Positions 38,591 to 48,059 are shown, numbered from the stretch's first letter. The stretch: 64,000 nt of DNA from Paracoccus jeotgali (GCF_002865605.1 NZ_CP025583.1:600501-664500), one strand, 5' to 3'. Program-made: numbers and translations. The notes: a model not told the origin generated them from the sequence alone.

Positions 38591-39502
38591 ATGCAGATCT
38601 ACCTTCCCATCGCCGAGGTTGCGGTGAACGCCTTCCTGCTGATCGGCCTTGGCGGCATCGTCGGGCTGATGAGCGGGATGTTCGGCGTGGGCGGGGGCTT
38701 TCTGATCACGCCGCTGCTGTTCTTCATCGGGATTCCGCCCGCGATTGCGGTGGCGACCGGGGCCAATCAGGTCGTCGCCTCGTCGGTGTCGGGCGTGCTG
38801 GGCCATGTCAAGCAGCGCAATGTCGATTTTCGCATGGGCACGGTGCTGCTGATCGGCGGGCTTGTCGGCTCGGCCATCGGGGTGGCGCTGTTCAACCTGC
38901 TGCGCCGGCTGGGCCAGGTCGAGCTGGTGGTGCAGATCAGCTATGTCGTGCTGCTGGGGGCGGTGGGCTCGATGATGCTGGCCGAAAGCCTGCGCGCGAT
39001 GCGCCGGACGCGGCGCGGCATCCGCACCACGCGGCGCCATCACGGCTGGATCCACGCGCTGCCCTTCAAGATGAAGTTCCGGATCTCGGGCCTGTATCTC
39101 AGCGTGCTGCCGCCGCTGACGGTGGGGCTGCTGGTCGGCATCCTGTCGGCGATGATGGGGGTGGGCGGGGGTTTCATCATGGTGCCGGCGATGATCTATC
39201 TGCTGGGGATGCCGACCAAGGTCGTGATCGGCACCTCGCTGTTCCAGATCACCTTCGTCACCGCCTTTACCACGGTCATGCATGCGGTCAGCTATAACAC
39301 CGTCGATGTGATGTTGGCCGTGCTGCTGATCGTGGGTGGGGTCATCGGCGCGCAGATCGGCGCCAATCTGGGCGCAAGGCTGCGGGCCGAGCAGTTGCGC
39401 ATCCTGCTGGCGCTGGTGGTGCTGGCGGTCTGCGCCAAGCTGGCGACCGACCTGTTCCTGCCGCCCGAGAACCTGTTTTCGCTGACGCCGGGAATCCTGT
39501 GA
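38591..39502 (+). CDS. TSUP (TauE/SafE) family membrane permease
   Basis: This 303-residue protein has about eight hydrophobic segments in two internally repeated halves. Each half carries the family GVGGGF motif (MFGVGGGFLITPLL and MMGVGGGFIMVPAM). A cytoplasmic basic loop (RAMRRTRRGIRTTRRHH) separates the halves. The family exports sulfite, sulfoacetate or other organosulfur anions. The stop overlaps the start of the TIGR02186 gene, so the two act together. Confidence 0.92.
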   Translation: MQIYLPIAEVAVNAFLLIGLGGIVGLMSGMFGVGGGFLITPLLFFIGIPPAIAVATGANQVVASSVSGVLGHVKQRNVDFRMGTVLLIGGLVGSAIGVALFNLLRRLGQVELVVQISYVVLLGAVGSMMLAESLRAMRRTRRGIRTTRRHHGWIHALPFKMKFRISGLYLSVLPPLTVGLLVGILSAMMGVGGGFIMVPAMIYLLGMPTKVVIGTSLFQITFVTAFTTVMHAVSYNTVDVMLAVLLIVGGVIGAQIGANLGARLRAEQLRILLALVVLAVCAKLATDLFLPPENLFSLTPGIL

Positions 39503-40452
39503 TGTCGCGTAACCGGCTTGCGGTCCTGTTCGTGCTGGCTTTGGGTGCGGCGGCGCATGCGCAGGGCACGCCGCCCGGCAAGGAGGCGGTGGGGGCGCAT
39601 AATGCGCTGGCGCCCGATGCCTCGCGCAGCACCGCGCCGCGCCCGCCCCATTCGCAGACGCCCGAGGGGCCGCCGCCGATCATGTCCTATCCCTCGCCGC
39701 AGGAACCACGCGGCGAGCTGCCCGGCCCGCCGCCGGAATCGCCTGAACAGGTGGTGATGGGGCTGTCCTCGGACGCGGTGGCGATCACGGCGAACTTCAC
39801 CGGCTCGGAGATCCTGCTCTATGGCGCGGTGCGGCGCGAGACGCCGATGCCCTCGGACAGCCAGCTTGACGTCATCGCGACGCTGGAAGGGCCGTCGCGC
39901 AGCGTCACCATCCGGCGCAAGGAACGGCGGTTCGGCATCTGGGTGAACACCGAAAGCGTCTTCGTCGCCTCGGCCCCCAGCTTCTATGCCGTCGACACCA
40001 CCGGCAAGCTGGACCGCATCCTGTCGCCGGAACAGGACGCCAGCCACCGCATCTCGATCCCGACGGCAATGCGGGCCTTTGCCAAGCCGCTGGACGTGGA
40101 AAACCCGGTCGATTTCACCGAGGCGCTGATCGAGATGCGGATCGCCGAGGGTATTTACCGGCTGGACGAGGGCGCCGTCGGGCTGGTCGACAACACGCTG
40201 TTTCGCGCCGATTTCCGGCTGCCCGCGAACCTGGTCGAGGGCAGCTACAAGGCGCGGATTTTCCTGCTGCGCGAGGGGCGGGTGATCTCGGATTATTCCG
40301 CCCCCATCGAGGTGCGCAAGGTCGGGCTGGAACGCTGGCTCTACCGCCTCGCCTATGACCGGCCGCTGCTTTACGGGCTGATGTCGCTGCTGATCGCGGC
40401 CTTTGCGGGCGTCGCCGCCTCGGCCGCGTTCCGGGCGTTGAAGCGCGACTAG
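39502..40452 (+). CDS. TIGR02186 family membrane-anchored protein
   Basis: This 316-residue protein has an N-terminal signal sequence (LAVLFVLALGAAAHAQG) and a Pro-rich linker. A periplasmic beta-rich domain follows (LSSDAVAITANFTGSEILLYG; TIRRKERRFGIWVN), and one C-terminal transmembrane helix (GLMSLLIAAFAGVAASAAF). TIGR02186 proteins nearly always neighbour a TauE/SafE permease and are thought to be its periplasmic partner; no activity is known. It starts TGATG on the permease stop. Confidence 0.88.
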   Translation: MSRNRLAVLFVLALGAAAHAQGTPPGKEAVGAHNALAPDASRSTAPRPPHSQTPEGPPPIMSYPSPQEPRGELPGPPPESPEQVVMGLSSDAVAITANFTGSEILLYGAVRRETPMPSDSQLDVIATLEGPSRSVTIRRKERRFGIWVNTESVFVASAPSFYAVDTTGKLDRILSPEQDASHRISIPTAMRAFAKPLDVENPVDFTEALIEMRIAEGIYRLDEGAVGLVDNTLFRADFRLPANLVEGSYKARIFLLREGRVISDYSAPIEVRKVGLERWLYRLAYDRPLLYGLMSLLIAAFAGVAASAAFRALKRD

Positions 40453-40513
40453 GCGCCGGTCCCCTCAACCGGCGCGGCTTGCGGCGGGCGCGTGTGGTGG
40501 GCTAGATCAGCCC

Positions 40514-42256
40514 ATGGCACGCGACCGGACCCCGAAGCTGTTTTCCCGCATCTGGCGCGACTATCTGCGCGAGCATTGGGCGCCGATGAGCCTGGCGCTG
40601 CTGCTGATGGTGATCGAGGGTTCGACCCTTGCGGTGCTCAGCTGGATGCTGAAGCCGCTGTTCGACCGGGTGTTCGTGGGCGGCGACAGCAGCGCGATGT
40701 GGTGGGTCGGGGGCAGCATATTCGCGCTGTTCCTGATCCGGGCGGTGACCTCGGTCGTGAACCGCAGCCTGCTGGTCGCGGTCCAGCAAAAGGTCGCGGC
40801 GCGGATGCAGGTCGATCTGCTGTCCCATGTCATGCGGCTGGACATGAAGTTCTTTCAACTCAACCCCCCCGGCGCGATGATCGAGCGGATCCTGGGCGAC
40901 ACCAGCGCCGTGCAGGGCATCTGGCAGACCTTCATCACCGGCGCGGGGCGCGACGTCGTCTCGCTGCTGGCGCTGTTCTGGGTGGCGACCAGCATCGACC
41001 CGCAATGGACGCTGGCGGCGCTGGTCGGGGCGCCGCTGCTGATCGTGCCGACGCTGTGGGTGCAGCGCTATGTGCGCCGCAAGACCCGCGCCATGCGCCA
41101 GAACGCATCCGACCGCAGCAACCGCATCGACGAGGTGCTGCACGGCATCGGCACCGTGCGGTTGAACCGGATCGAGGACCGGCAGGCCGGACGTTTCGCC
41201 GATATCGTCGACCGCATCCGCCGGGCCGAGGTCAAGATCGCGGGCATTGGCGCGGTCGTTCCGGCGCTGATCGACGTGGTGACGGGGCTGGGCTTTGTCG
41301 GCGTGCTGGCGCTTGGCGGCTCTCAGGTGGTGTCGGGCGAGCGCAGCGTGGGCGATTTCATGGCGTTTTTCACCGCGCTGTCGCTGGCTTTCCAGCCCTT
41401 GCGGCGGCTGGGCGGGCTGGCGGGGTCGTGGCAGGTCGCGGCGGCCAGTCTGGAACGGATCTATCAGGTCTTTGACACCCAGCCCTCGGTCCGCTCCGGC
41501 CCGCGCCTGAACCCGCCCGAGACGACGCGGATCGAGTTCGACGACGTCACCCTCAGCTATGACGAGACGCAGGTGCTGCGCGGCCTGACCTTCGTGGCCG
41601 AGGCGGGGCAGACCACGGCGCTGGTCGGGCCGTCCGGGGCGGGCAAGACCACGGTCTTCAACCTGCTCACCCGCATGACGGATGCCGATACCGGGCGGAT
41701 CACGCTGGGGGGCGTGCCGCTGACCGAGTTCGATCTGGCCACGCTGCGCGACGAGTTCTCGGTCGTGTCGCAAGACCCGGCGCTGTTCGACGAGACCCTG
41801 CGCGAGAATATCACGCTGGGACAGGACGCCACCCCCGAGGCCATCGAGCGTGCCACCGTCGCCGCCCATGTCGCCGATTTCGTGCAGGCCATGCCGCTGG
41901 GGCTGGAAAGCCGCGCCGGGCCGCGCGGCTCGGCCCTGTCCGGCGGGCAGCGGCAGCGGGTGGCGATTGCGCGCGCCGTGCTGCGCGATGCGCCGGTGTT
42001 GCTGCTGGACGAGGCGACCTCGGCGCTTGATGCGGCGTCGGAACGGCTGGTGCAGCAGGCGCTGGATCGGCTGTCCGAAGGGCGCACCACGCTGGTCATC
42101 GCGCACCGGCTGTCCACGGTCCGCAATGCCGACAAGATCATCGTCATGGATGCCGGCCGAGTTGTCGAACAGGGCAATCATGACCAATTGATGCGGCAGG
42201 ACGGCGCCTATGCCGCGCTTGTCCGCCTGCAATTCGGAGCACTGACGAATGACTGA
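40514..42256 (+). CDS. ABC exporter, fused permease and ATPase
   Basis: This 580-residue half-transporter has six transmembrane helices in residues 20-305, then the ATPase with Walker A GPSGAGKTTVFN (about residue 372). The Q-loop VVSQDPALFDE, signature LSGGQRQRV and Walker B VLLLDEATSALD follow. It works as a homodimer, of the MsbA/multidrug group that exports lipids or hydrophobic compounds. The substrate is unknown. The stop overlaps ygfZ by eight bases, making an exporter-ygfZ-dinB unit. Confidence 0.92.
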   Translation: MARDRTPKLFSRIWRDYLREHWAPMSLALLLMVIEGSTLAVLSWMLKPLFDRVFVGGDSSAMWWVGGSIFALFLIRAVTSVVNRSLLVAVQQKVAARMQVDLLSHVMRLDMKFFQLNPPGAMIERILGDTSAVQGIWQTFITGAGRDVVSLLALFWVATSIDPQWTLAALVGAPLLIVPTLWVQRYVRRKTRAMRQNASDRSNRIDEVLHGIGTVRLNRIEDRQAGRFADIVDRIRRAEVKIAGIGAVVPALIDVVTGLGFVGVLALGGSQVVSGERSVGDFMAFFTALSLAFQPLRRLGGLAGSWQVAAASLERIYQVFDTQPSVRSGPRLNPPETTRIEFDDVTLSYDETQVLRGLTFVAEAGQTTALVGPSGAGKTTVFNLLTRMTDADTGRITLGGVPLTEFDLATLRDEFSVVSQDPALFDETLRENITLGQDATPEAIERATVAAHVADFVQAMPLGLESRAGPRGSALSGGQRQRVAIARAVLRDAPVLLLDEATSALDAASERLVQQALDRLSEGRTTLVIAHRLSTVRNADKIIVMDAGRVVEQGNHDQLMRQDGAYAALVRLQFGALTND

Positions 42257-42977
42257 CCGCCAGATCCTGCGCCTGACCGGCCCCGACCGCGAACATTTCC
42301 TGCAAGGGCTGGTGACGAACGACATCACCCGCGCCCCGGTCTATACCGCGCTGCTGAGCCCGCAGGGGAAATACCTGTCCGATTTCTTCGTCATCCCCGA
42401 GGGTGAGGCCTATCTGCTGGACGCTCCCGCAGCGCAGGCGGACGATCTGATGAAGCGGCTGGGCATGTACAAGCTGCGCTCCAAGGTGGAACTGGCGCTT
42501 GATCCGCGCGCCGTCACCCGCGGCACCGGCCCCGCGCCCGAGGGCGCCATCGCCGATCCGCGGCACCCGGCGCTCGGTTGGCGGGGCTATGGGCTGGACG
42601 TGGCCGATGACGGCACCGATTGGGACGCGCTGCGGGTCGAGCATCTGGTGCCCGAGGCGGGGATCGAGCTGATCCCGAATGACAGTTTCATCCTTGAAAT
42701 GGGGTTCGAGCGGCTGAACGGCGTCGATTTCCGCAAGGGCTGCTATGTCGGGCAAGAGGTGACGGCCCGGATGAAGCACAAGACCCAGCTTCGCAAGGGG
42801 CTGGCGCGGCTGGAACTGGACGCGCCGGTGCCGGTGGGAACGCCGGTGCTGTCGCAGGACGGGCGCGAGGCGGGCACGGTCTTCACCCAGTCCGGCGGGC
42901 GCGGGCTGGCCTATATGCGCTTTGACCGCATGGGCGACGGAATGACCGCCGGGGGTGTCGCCGTCAGAGCGGCATGA
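42249..42977 (+). CDS. ygfZ: folate-binding protein YgfZ (Fe-S cluster maintenance)
   Basis: This 242-residue protein resembles the T-domain of aminomethyltransferase and carries the YgfZ signature KGCYVGQEVTARM with its conserved Cys. It helps assembly or repair of iron-sulfur proteins with tetrahydrofolate. It overlaps both neighbours, the exporter by eight bases and dinB by four. Confidence 0.93.
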   Translation: MTDRQILRLTGPDREHFLQGLVTNDITRAPVYTALLSPQGKYLSDFFVIPEGEAYLLDAPAAQADDLMKRLGMYKLRSKVELALDPRAVTRGTGPAPEGAIADPRHPALGWRGYGLDVADDGTDWDALRVEHLVPEAGIELIPNDSFILEMGFERLNGVDFRKGCYVGQEVTARMKHKTQLRKGLARLELDAPVPVGTPVLSQDGREAGTVFTQSGGRGLAYMRFDRMGDGMTAGGVAVRAA

Positions 42978-44080
42978 CCTCGGATGACGCGCCGCAGGAT
43001 GGCGGGCGCCGCATCCTGCATTTCGACATGGATGCGTTCTATGCCTCGGTCGAGCAGCGCGACGATCCGGCGCTGCGCGGCCGCCCGGTCGCGGTCGGCG
43101 GCTCGAGCGCGCGCGGCGTCGTCGCCGCCGCCAGCTATGAGGCGCGGCGCTTCGGCGTGCGTTCGGCCATGCCCTCGGTCACGGCGCAGCGGCGCTGCCC
43201 AGAACTGATCTTCGTGCGCCCGCGCTTCGACGTCTACCGCGCCGTCAGCCGCCAGATCCGCGAGATCTTCGCCCGCCATACGCCGGTGATCGAGCCGCTC
43301 TCGCTGGACGAGGCCTATCTGGACCTGACCGGGCGGCTTGGCCCCGGCCAGACCGCCTCGGCGCGGGCGACCGCCATCCGCGACGCCATCAGGGACGAAA
43401 CCGGGCTGACGGCGAGCGCGGGGATTAGCTATTGCAAGTTTCTGGCCAAGCTGGCCTCGGATCAGCGCAAACCCGACGGGCAATTTACCATTCCCCCCGC
43501 GCATGGCGCACGCTTTATTGCCGAGCTGCCCATCGACAGGTTCCACGGCATCGGCCCGGCCACGGCGGCGCGGATGCGCGCGCTGGGGATCGAAACCGGC
43601 GCCGATCTGCGCGGGATCGAGCTGTCGGTCCTGCAACGCCGCTTCGGCAAGGCGGGGCAGTGGTATCACGACATCTCGCGCGGCATCGACAACCGCCCGG
43701 TCCGTCCGAACCGGGTGCGCAAATCCATCGGGACCGAGACGACATTCTCGCAGAACCTGACCACCCTTACCGAGCTGTTGCAGGCGCTGCGGCCGCTGGC
43801 CGATAAGGTCTGGGCGCAGGCGGGCGCGGCGCGGGCGCAGGGACGTTGCGTCACGATCAAGCTGCGCTTCGGCGATTTCCGCCAGATCACGCGGTCGCGC
43901 AGCCTGCCGCAGCCGGTGCCGGACGGCGAAACCCTGTTTTCGCTGGGCGCGGGGCTGGTCGAGGCCGTGCCGCTGGACGCGCGCGGGGTGCGCCTGCTGG
44001 GGATCACGCTGTCCGGGCTGCATCACGGCGAAAATCTTTCCCAGCCGCAGCTTGATTTATTTCAAACCGACCACAGGTAG
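42974..44080 (+). CDS. dinB: DNA polymerase IV (Y family)
   Basis: This 368-residue translesion polymerase has the catalytic acidic motifs HFDMDAFYASVEQRD and PLSLDEAYLDLTG. The helix-hairpin-helix FHGIGPATAARMRALG and the little finger domain are also present. It ends with a clamp-binding motif QLDLF at the extreme C-terminus, as in active Pol IV. The start overlaps ygfZ, so it is expressed from the upstream promoter. I see no LexA box immediately before it. Confidence 0.96.
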   Translation: MTSDDAPQDGGRRILHFDMDAFYASVEQRDDPALRGRPVAVGGSSARGVVAAASYEARRFGVRSAMPSVTAQRRCPELIFVRPRFDVYRAVSRQIREIFARHTPVIEPLSLDEAYLDLTGRLGPGQTASARATAIRDAIRDETGLTASAGISYCKFLAKLASDQRKPDGQFTIPPAHGARFIAELPIDRFHGIGPATAARMRALGIETGADLRGIELSVLQRRFGKAGQWYHDISRGIDNRPVRPNRVRKSIGTETTFSQNLTTLTELLQALRPLADKVWAQAGAARAQGRCVTIKLRFGDFRQITRSRSLPQPVPDGETLFSLGAGLVEAVPLDARGVRLLGITLSGLHHGENLSQPQLDLFQTDHR

Positions 44081-44289
44081 ATGAAACCGGCACCGCCCTG
44101 GCGGCGTTGCGGGATGTTGGTTGAAGGTAATAAAACAGTTAGCCATGACGAATTTGCATGGCAGAGTTGAGGTTAGCGTTATACCGAATCAAGGTGCAGA
44201 TGGGATATGGTCATCCCACCACCAAGAATTGAGCCCGGGAATTTTCGCCCCACAAGGCGATAGAAACACATTTGGTCAGGACGGTAAAG

Positions 44290-44613
44290 ATGCGTGATTT
44301 CGTCGATGGATCGGCTTTCAATTTTGAACAGGGTCAGCGGGCGCGCAAATTGTTTGCGGCGGTCGTTCTGGCTGCGCTGGACGATGCCATTGCCGATGAC
44401 AAGAAATACGGAAACGGGCCAGAGCAGATCGCCCGCTGGGCACGCTCTCGCGATGGGCGCGAGGTTCTGTCCTGCGCCGGGATCGACCCGAACGAGCGCG
44501 TCGTCAAGGGGCTGATGGAGTTCGTGTCCAAGGGCGTCCGCACCTCGGTCGCGCTGTCGCGCGAGGAAAGCGAGCGCCGTCAGGCCGCCGCCGAAGACGC
44601 CGAAGCCGCATAA
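44290..44613 (+). CDS. DUF6280 family small protein
   Basis: This 107-residue soluble protein (MRDFVDGSAFNFEQGQRARK, then DPNERVVKGLMEFVSKGV) belongs to a family I recall as strongly conserved and largely restricted to Rhodobacterales. It is charged and helical with no signal peptide or known catalytic motif. It has its own 209-base upstream A/T-richer region and its own terminator. Function unknown; the high conservation suggests an essential or regulatory partner role (inference). Confidence 0.8.
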   Translation: MRDFVDGSAFNFEQGQRARKLFAAVVLAALDDAIADDKKYGNGPEQIARWARSRDGREVLSCAGIDPNERVVKGLMEFVSKGVRTSVALSREESERRQAAAEDAEAA

Positions 44614-44637
44614 TCCCCCGACCATAGCCGTTTTTCG

Positions 44638-44673
44638 ATGCCGTCCCGTGATCCGGGGCGGCATTTGCGTTTT
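44638..44673 (+). terminator. Rho-independent terminator of the DUF6280 gene
   Basis: A 10-bp stem ATGCCGTCCC/GGGGCGGCAT (one T-G wobble) with a 7-base loop is followed by a T-rich tail (TTGCGTTTT). Confidence 0.7.
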
Positions 44674-44677
44674 CTGC

Positions 44678-45595
44678 TTAGGGCAGTCCCAACTCATCCC
44701 GCCACGGCGGATCGGCGCCGGGCCGCGAGACGGTGACCGCCGCGGCCCGCGTCCCAAGGGCGAGGGCCGCCTGAAGCACCGGCGTCGCCGCCTGACGCAG
44801 CCCCTCGACCGTCAGCACCCCCGCCTCGGCCAGCCCCGCCAGGAACCCCGCGTTGAAGGTGTCGCCCGCGCCGATGGTATCGGCGACCTGCGCCGTCTGC
44901 GCCTTGGCATGAACGGAAGTCTTCCAGCGATAGGCGGTCGCCCCGGATGCGCCATGCGTATGGCACATCAGGCTCGCGCCTTTTCGGATGACCCGCTGCG
45001 CGGCCTCGGCAGGGGTGGCGCCCGGCATCAGCCATTCCAGATCGTCGGAGGACAGCTTGACGATATGCGCCAGCCGCAGCAGCCGCGACATGCGGTCGCG
45101 CAGCATGTCGGGGTCCGCGATCAGGGCAGGGCGGATATTGGGGTCCAGCATCACCATGCGGCCAGTGTGATAGGCGCGCCGCGCCAGTTCCTCGATGGCC
45201 GCGCCGGTACCGGGGTCGATCAGGCTGATCCCGCCGATCACTAGCGCGCGCATCTGTGCCGGCAGCTCGGGCAGATGATCGCGGTCGAGGACGCGGGCAG
45301 CGGTGCCGTCTTCATAAAACCCATAGCTCGCCTCGCCGCCGCGCAGCGTCACCACCGCAAGCGCCGTGGGCCGGTCTGTCTGCGGGCACAGGCGGGTGTC
45401 GACGCCGGCTTCATCCAGCACGCCGCGCAGCGTCGCCCCAAAGCTGTCTGTCGAGAGCGGCCACAGATACCCCGCCGCCGCCCCCAGCCGCCCAAGCGCC
45501 ACCGCCGTATTGAACGCGCCGCCGCCGGGCCGGGCGTGATAGCGGTCGCCGTCGGGCACCAGATCGATCAGCGATTCACCGCAGCAGAGGATCAT
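44678..45595 (-). CDS. PfkB-family sugar kinase (fructokinase/ribokinase-like)
   Basis: This 305-residue kinase has the N-terminal signature GGGAFNTAVALGRLG and the C-terminal ADTIGAGDTFNAGFLAG with the catalytic Asp. Sequence type is nearest fructokinase. The start at 45595 removes a 41-codon non-conserved lead. It begins 35 bases after the zinc-ribbon gene on the same strand, so it may be the last gene of the TelA operon by read-through; no sugar-uptake genes lie nearby. Confidence 0.88.
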   Translation of the reverse strand: MILCCGESLIDLVPDGDRYHARPGGGAFNTAVALGRLGAAAGYLWPLSTDSFGATLRGVLDEAGVDTRLCPQTDRPTALAVVTLRGGEASYGFYEDGTAARVLDRDHLPELPAQMRALVIGGISLIDPGTGAAIEELARRAYHTGRMVMLDPNIRPALIADPDMLRDRMSRLLRLAHIVKLSSDDLEWLMPGATPAEAAQRVIRKGASLMCHTHGASGATAYRWKTSVHAKAQTAQVADTIGAGDTFNAGFLAGLAEAGVLTVEGLRQAATPVLQAALALGTRAAAVTVSRPGADPPWRDELGLP

Positions 45596-45630
45596 CGCCA
45601 AGCGGCCCTGATGTGACTGAACCTGCCCAT

Positions 45631-46836
45631 CTAGCCCCCCTGATTGGACAGCAGCATCATGATCGCCAGCAGGATCGTGCCCATGATCACCGCCGCCGCG
45701 ATCTTCCAGACCGACCACGGCCGCTCGCCCTGCACCCGGCCGGACTGGCCGTTGACGACGAAGCGATAGGATTTGCCGTTGTATTTATACGCCGCCGTCC
45801 AGATCGGCAGCAGGATGTGCTTGAACGTCTCGGCCGAGAAGCTGGTGCGGGCGCTTTCGATCCGCTGCTCGTCGCCGCCGATGTCGCGGCGGATGTCCAT
45901 GGCGATGACGCCGGACATCTCCTGCCGGGCGATGGCGTGGCCGTCGGGCAGGGGGACGGTATAGCCCTCGGCCTCGAACCCGGCGAGGAATTGCGGGTCA
46001 TAGGGGCGCAGATGCGACAGGTCCCACGGCGTCAGCCCGTCGGCGTGGCGGCGCGGCAGCGAGGTCGAGGCCAGCACCAGCACATCGTCGAAATCCCGCG
46101 CAACGCGGCCGCTGACCCGGCTCCACCTTGTCTTGCGAACCTGCTGGGCGACCTGGCGGCGCTTGCCGTCGATGATTTGGGTCACATACTGCGTCTCGTA
46201 ATACCAGTCGCCGCGCAGGCCGGAATATTCGGTGCGGCTGTCGGCATCGAAGGTCCAGAAGGGCGAATAGATGCCGGTCATCCGCCGCCCGCGCCGGGCA
46301 TAGGCGGTCAACCCCGAGGGCGCGAACCACAGCCGGCCCAGCCAGTCCGACAGCGCCGCGCGCGCCTGGGTTTCGGTCAGCACAAAGGGCAGCACGCCCT
46401 GCGGCTTGATTTGGCGCGTGGCGCCGGTGTCGGTCACGACCGGGGTCGCGCAGAAGGGGCAGCGGGTCGACTGGCTGGCGGCGGCCAGTTCGATCAGCGC
46501 CCCGCAATTGGGGCAAGACAGGGTGCGGATGTCCTGCGCAAGCTCGCTGCCGGCTTCCAGCCGCAGCCCGTCGGCAAGCGGGATCTCGGTCAGATGCGGG
46601 GCCTTGTGGCCGCCATCCCATTGCAGCGCGCGGCCGGTGGCGGGGTCGCGCAGCAGCACATCCTCGCCCGCGACGCCGCCCTCGGGCGACCGGCCGGGGG
46701 CGTTCTCGGCGCCCTCGCCGATCTGCTGGACATGCCCGCAATAGGGGCATTTCAGCGACTGCTCGCCGGGCGAGAAGGTCAGGCTGGCGCCGCAGTTCCG
46801 GCAGGGATAGCGAAATTCGCTGGCGGGCGTCGGCAT
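45631..46836 (-). CDS. zinc-ribbon protein with C-terminal membrane anchor (YdjG-like)
   Basis: This protein has 401 residues. Two four-cysteine zinc ribbons lie at the N-terminus: C12/C15 with C30/C33, and CPNCG at about 108 with CPFC at about 125. A long middle domain follows (GIYSPFWTFDADSRTEY; YYETQYVTQ) and one transmembrane helix near 377-397 (WKIAAAVIMGTILLAIMMLL). Such proteins are often mislabelled primosomal N' or TFIIB-like. It resembles B. subtilis YdjG, a membrane anchor partner of an SPFH protein. It lies 50 bases after the SPFH gene. Confidence 0.8.
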   Translation of the reverse strand: MPTPASEFRYPCRNCGASLTFSPGEQSLKCPYCGHVQQIGEGAENAPGRSPEGGVAGEDVLLRDPATGRALQWDGGHKAPHLTEIPLADGLRLEAGSELAQDIRTLSCPNCGALIELAAASQSTRCPFCATPVVTDTGATRQIKPQGVLPFVLTETQARAALSDWLGRLWFAPSGLTAYARRGRRMTGIYSPFWTFDADSRTEYSGLRGDWYYETQYVTQIIDGKRRQVAQQVRKTRWSRVSGRVARDFDDVLVLASTSLPRRHADGLTPWDLSHLRPYDPQFLAGFEAEGYTVPLPDGHAIARQEMSGVIAMDIRRDIGGDEQRIESARTSFSAETFKHILLPIWTAAYKYNGKSYRFVVNGQSGRVQGERPWSVWKIAAAVIMGTILLAIMMLLSNQGG

Positions 46837-46886
46837 GATGGCTTCCGGCTGGGTAGGGTCTGCGTCAGGCGCGGGGTATCAGCGGC

Positions 46887-48059
46887 CTAGTCCTCGTGCG
46901 GGCCTTCGACCTGCGGCGGCAGCGGGGGCGGCGGCGGCTGGATGGTGAAAAGCTGCGCCAGTTCGGTCACCTCTTCGGCGGGCTTCCAGCCGTCCTGACC
47001 GGGCGACCAGACCAGCGTGTCGCGGCCAAAGCTGCCGTCATTCGCCATCCGCCCCAGATGCCCGCGCCCGTAAGGCCCCTGCGCCTGACCGCCGATGGCG
47101 ATGTGCCAGACGGTTTCGGCCCGCGCGCCCGGCAGCGGCGGCGGCATGGCGCCGCCCCCCGGCGCAGGCGCGGCCTGGCTTGCCGGCACCTGACCCCACG
47201 GCCCGCGCATCGCCATGTTGCCGGCCATGCCCATGCCGATCGCGGCGCCCATGCCTGCGCCCATCCCGGCACCCGCGCCGCCGGGGTTCTGCGAGGCGTT
47301 CAGCATCGCCTCGGACTGGGCGTATTGGCCGAAGCGGTCCAGATCGCCCACGATCCCCATCGAGGTGCGCTTGTCGAGGATCGCCTCGACCTCGTCGGGC
47401 AGGCTGACATTCTCGATGTAGAATTCGGGAATGGTCAGGCCGTAATTGGCGATGGTCGGCGCGATGGCCTTGGCGACCATGCGGCCCAGCTGGTCGGTGT
47501 TCGCCGCCATGTCCAGCACCGGAATGCCCGAGCTGGCGATCATCCGCGAGAACTCCTGCACGATGATGTTGCGCAGCTGGAAGGTGATCTCATCGCTGGT
47601 GAACTCGCCATCGGTGCCGACGATCTCGGCCATGAAGCGGGCGGGGTCGGTGACGCGCATCGAATAGGTGCCGAAGGCGCGGATGCGGACCGGGCCGAAT
47701 TCCGGGTCGCGGGCGATGATCGGGTTGCGCGTGCCCCATTTCAGATTGTTGAAGCGCGTCGTGTTGACGAAATAGATTTCCGATTTGAAGGGCGAGCGGA
47801 AGCCGTGATCCCAGTGCTGCAGCGTGGTCAGCACCGGCATGTTGTTGGTTTCCAGGATATACAGCCCCGGCGCGAAGACGTCGGCGATCTGGCCTTCATG
47901 GACGAACACCGCCGCCTGACCCTCGCGGACGGTCAGCTTGGCGCCGTATTTGATCGCGTTGCCATGCCGTTCGAACCGCCAGACCATGGTGTCGCGGGTG
48001 TCGTCGGTCCAGGCGATGACGTCGATGAATTCGCCCGAGAGGAAATTGAAAAGCGCCAT
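46887..48059 (-). CDS. SPFH-domain protein with GYF_2 C-terminus (YdjI-like)
   Basis: This protein has 390 residues. The N-terminal two-thirds is the 'virion core'-type SPFH domain (DTMVWRFERHGNAIKYGAKL; VREGQAAVFVHEGQIADVF; FGTYSMRVTDPARF). A Gly/Met/Ala-rich hydrophobic linker follows (about residues 262-290). A C-terminal GYF_2 domain (about 315-375: WHIAIGGQAQGPYGRGHL) is a peptide-binding module for Pro-rich partners, and the chain ends in a poly-Pro stretch. SPFH proteins form membrane-associated rings or scaffolds. Confidence 0.88.
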   Translation of the reverse strand: MALFNFLSGEFIDVIAWTDDTRDTMVWRFERHGNAIKYGAKLTVREGQAAVFVHEGQIADVFAPGLYILETNNMPVLTTLQHWDHGFRSPFKSEIYFVNTTRFNNLKWGTRNPIIARDPEFGPVRIRAFGTYSMRVTDPARFMAEIVGTDGEFTSDEITFQLRNIIVQEFSRMIASSGIPVLDMAANTDQLGRMVAKAIAPTIANYGLTIPEFYIENVSLPDEVEAILDKRTSMGIVGDLDRFGQYAQSEAMLNASQNPGGAGAGMGAGMGAAIGMGMAGNMAMRGPWGQVPASQAAPAPGGGAMPPPLPGARAETVWHIAIGGQAQGPYGRGHLGRMANDGSFGRDTLVWSPGQDGWKPAEEVTELAQLFTIQPPPPPLPPQVEGPHED

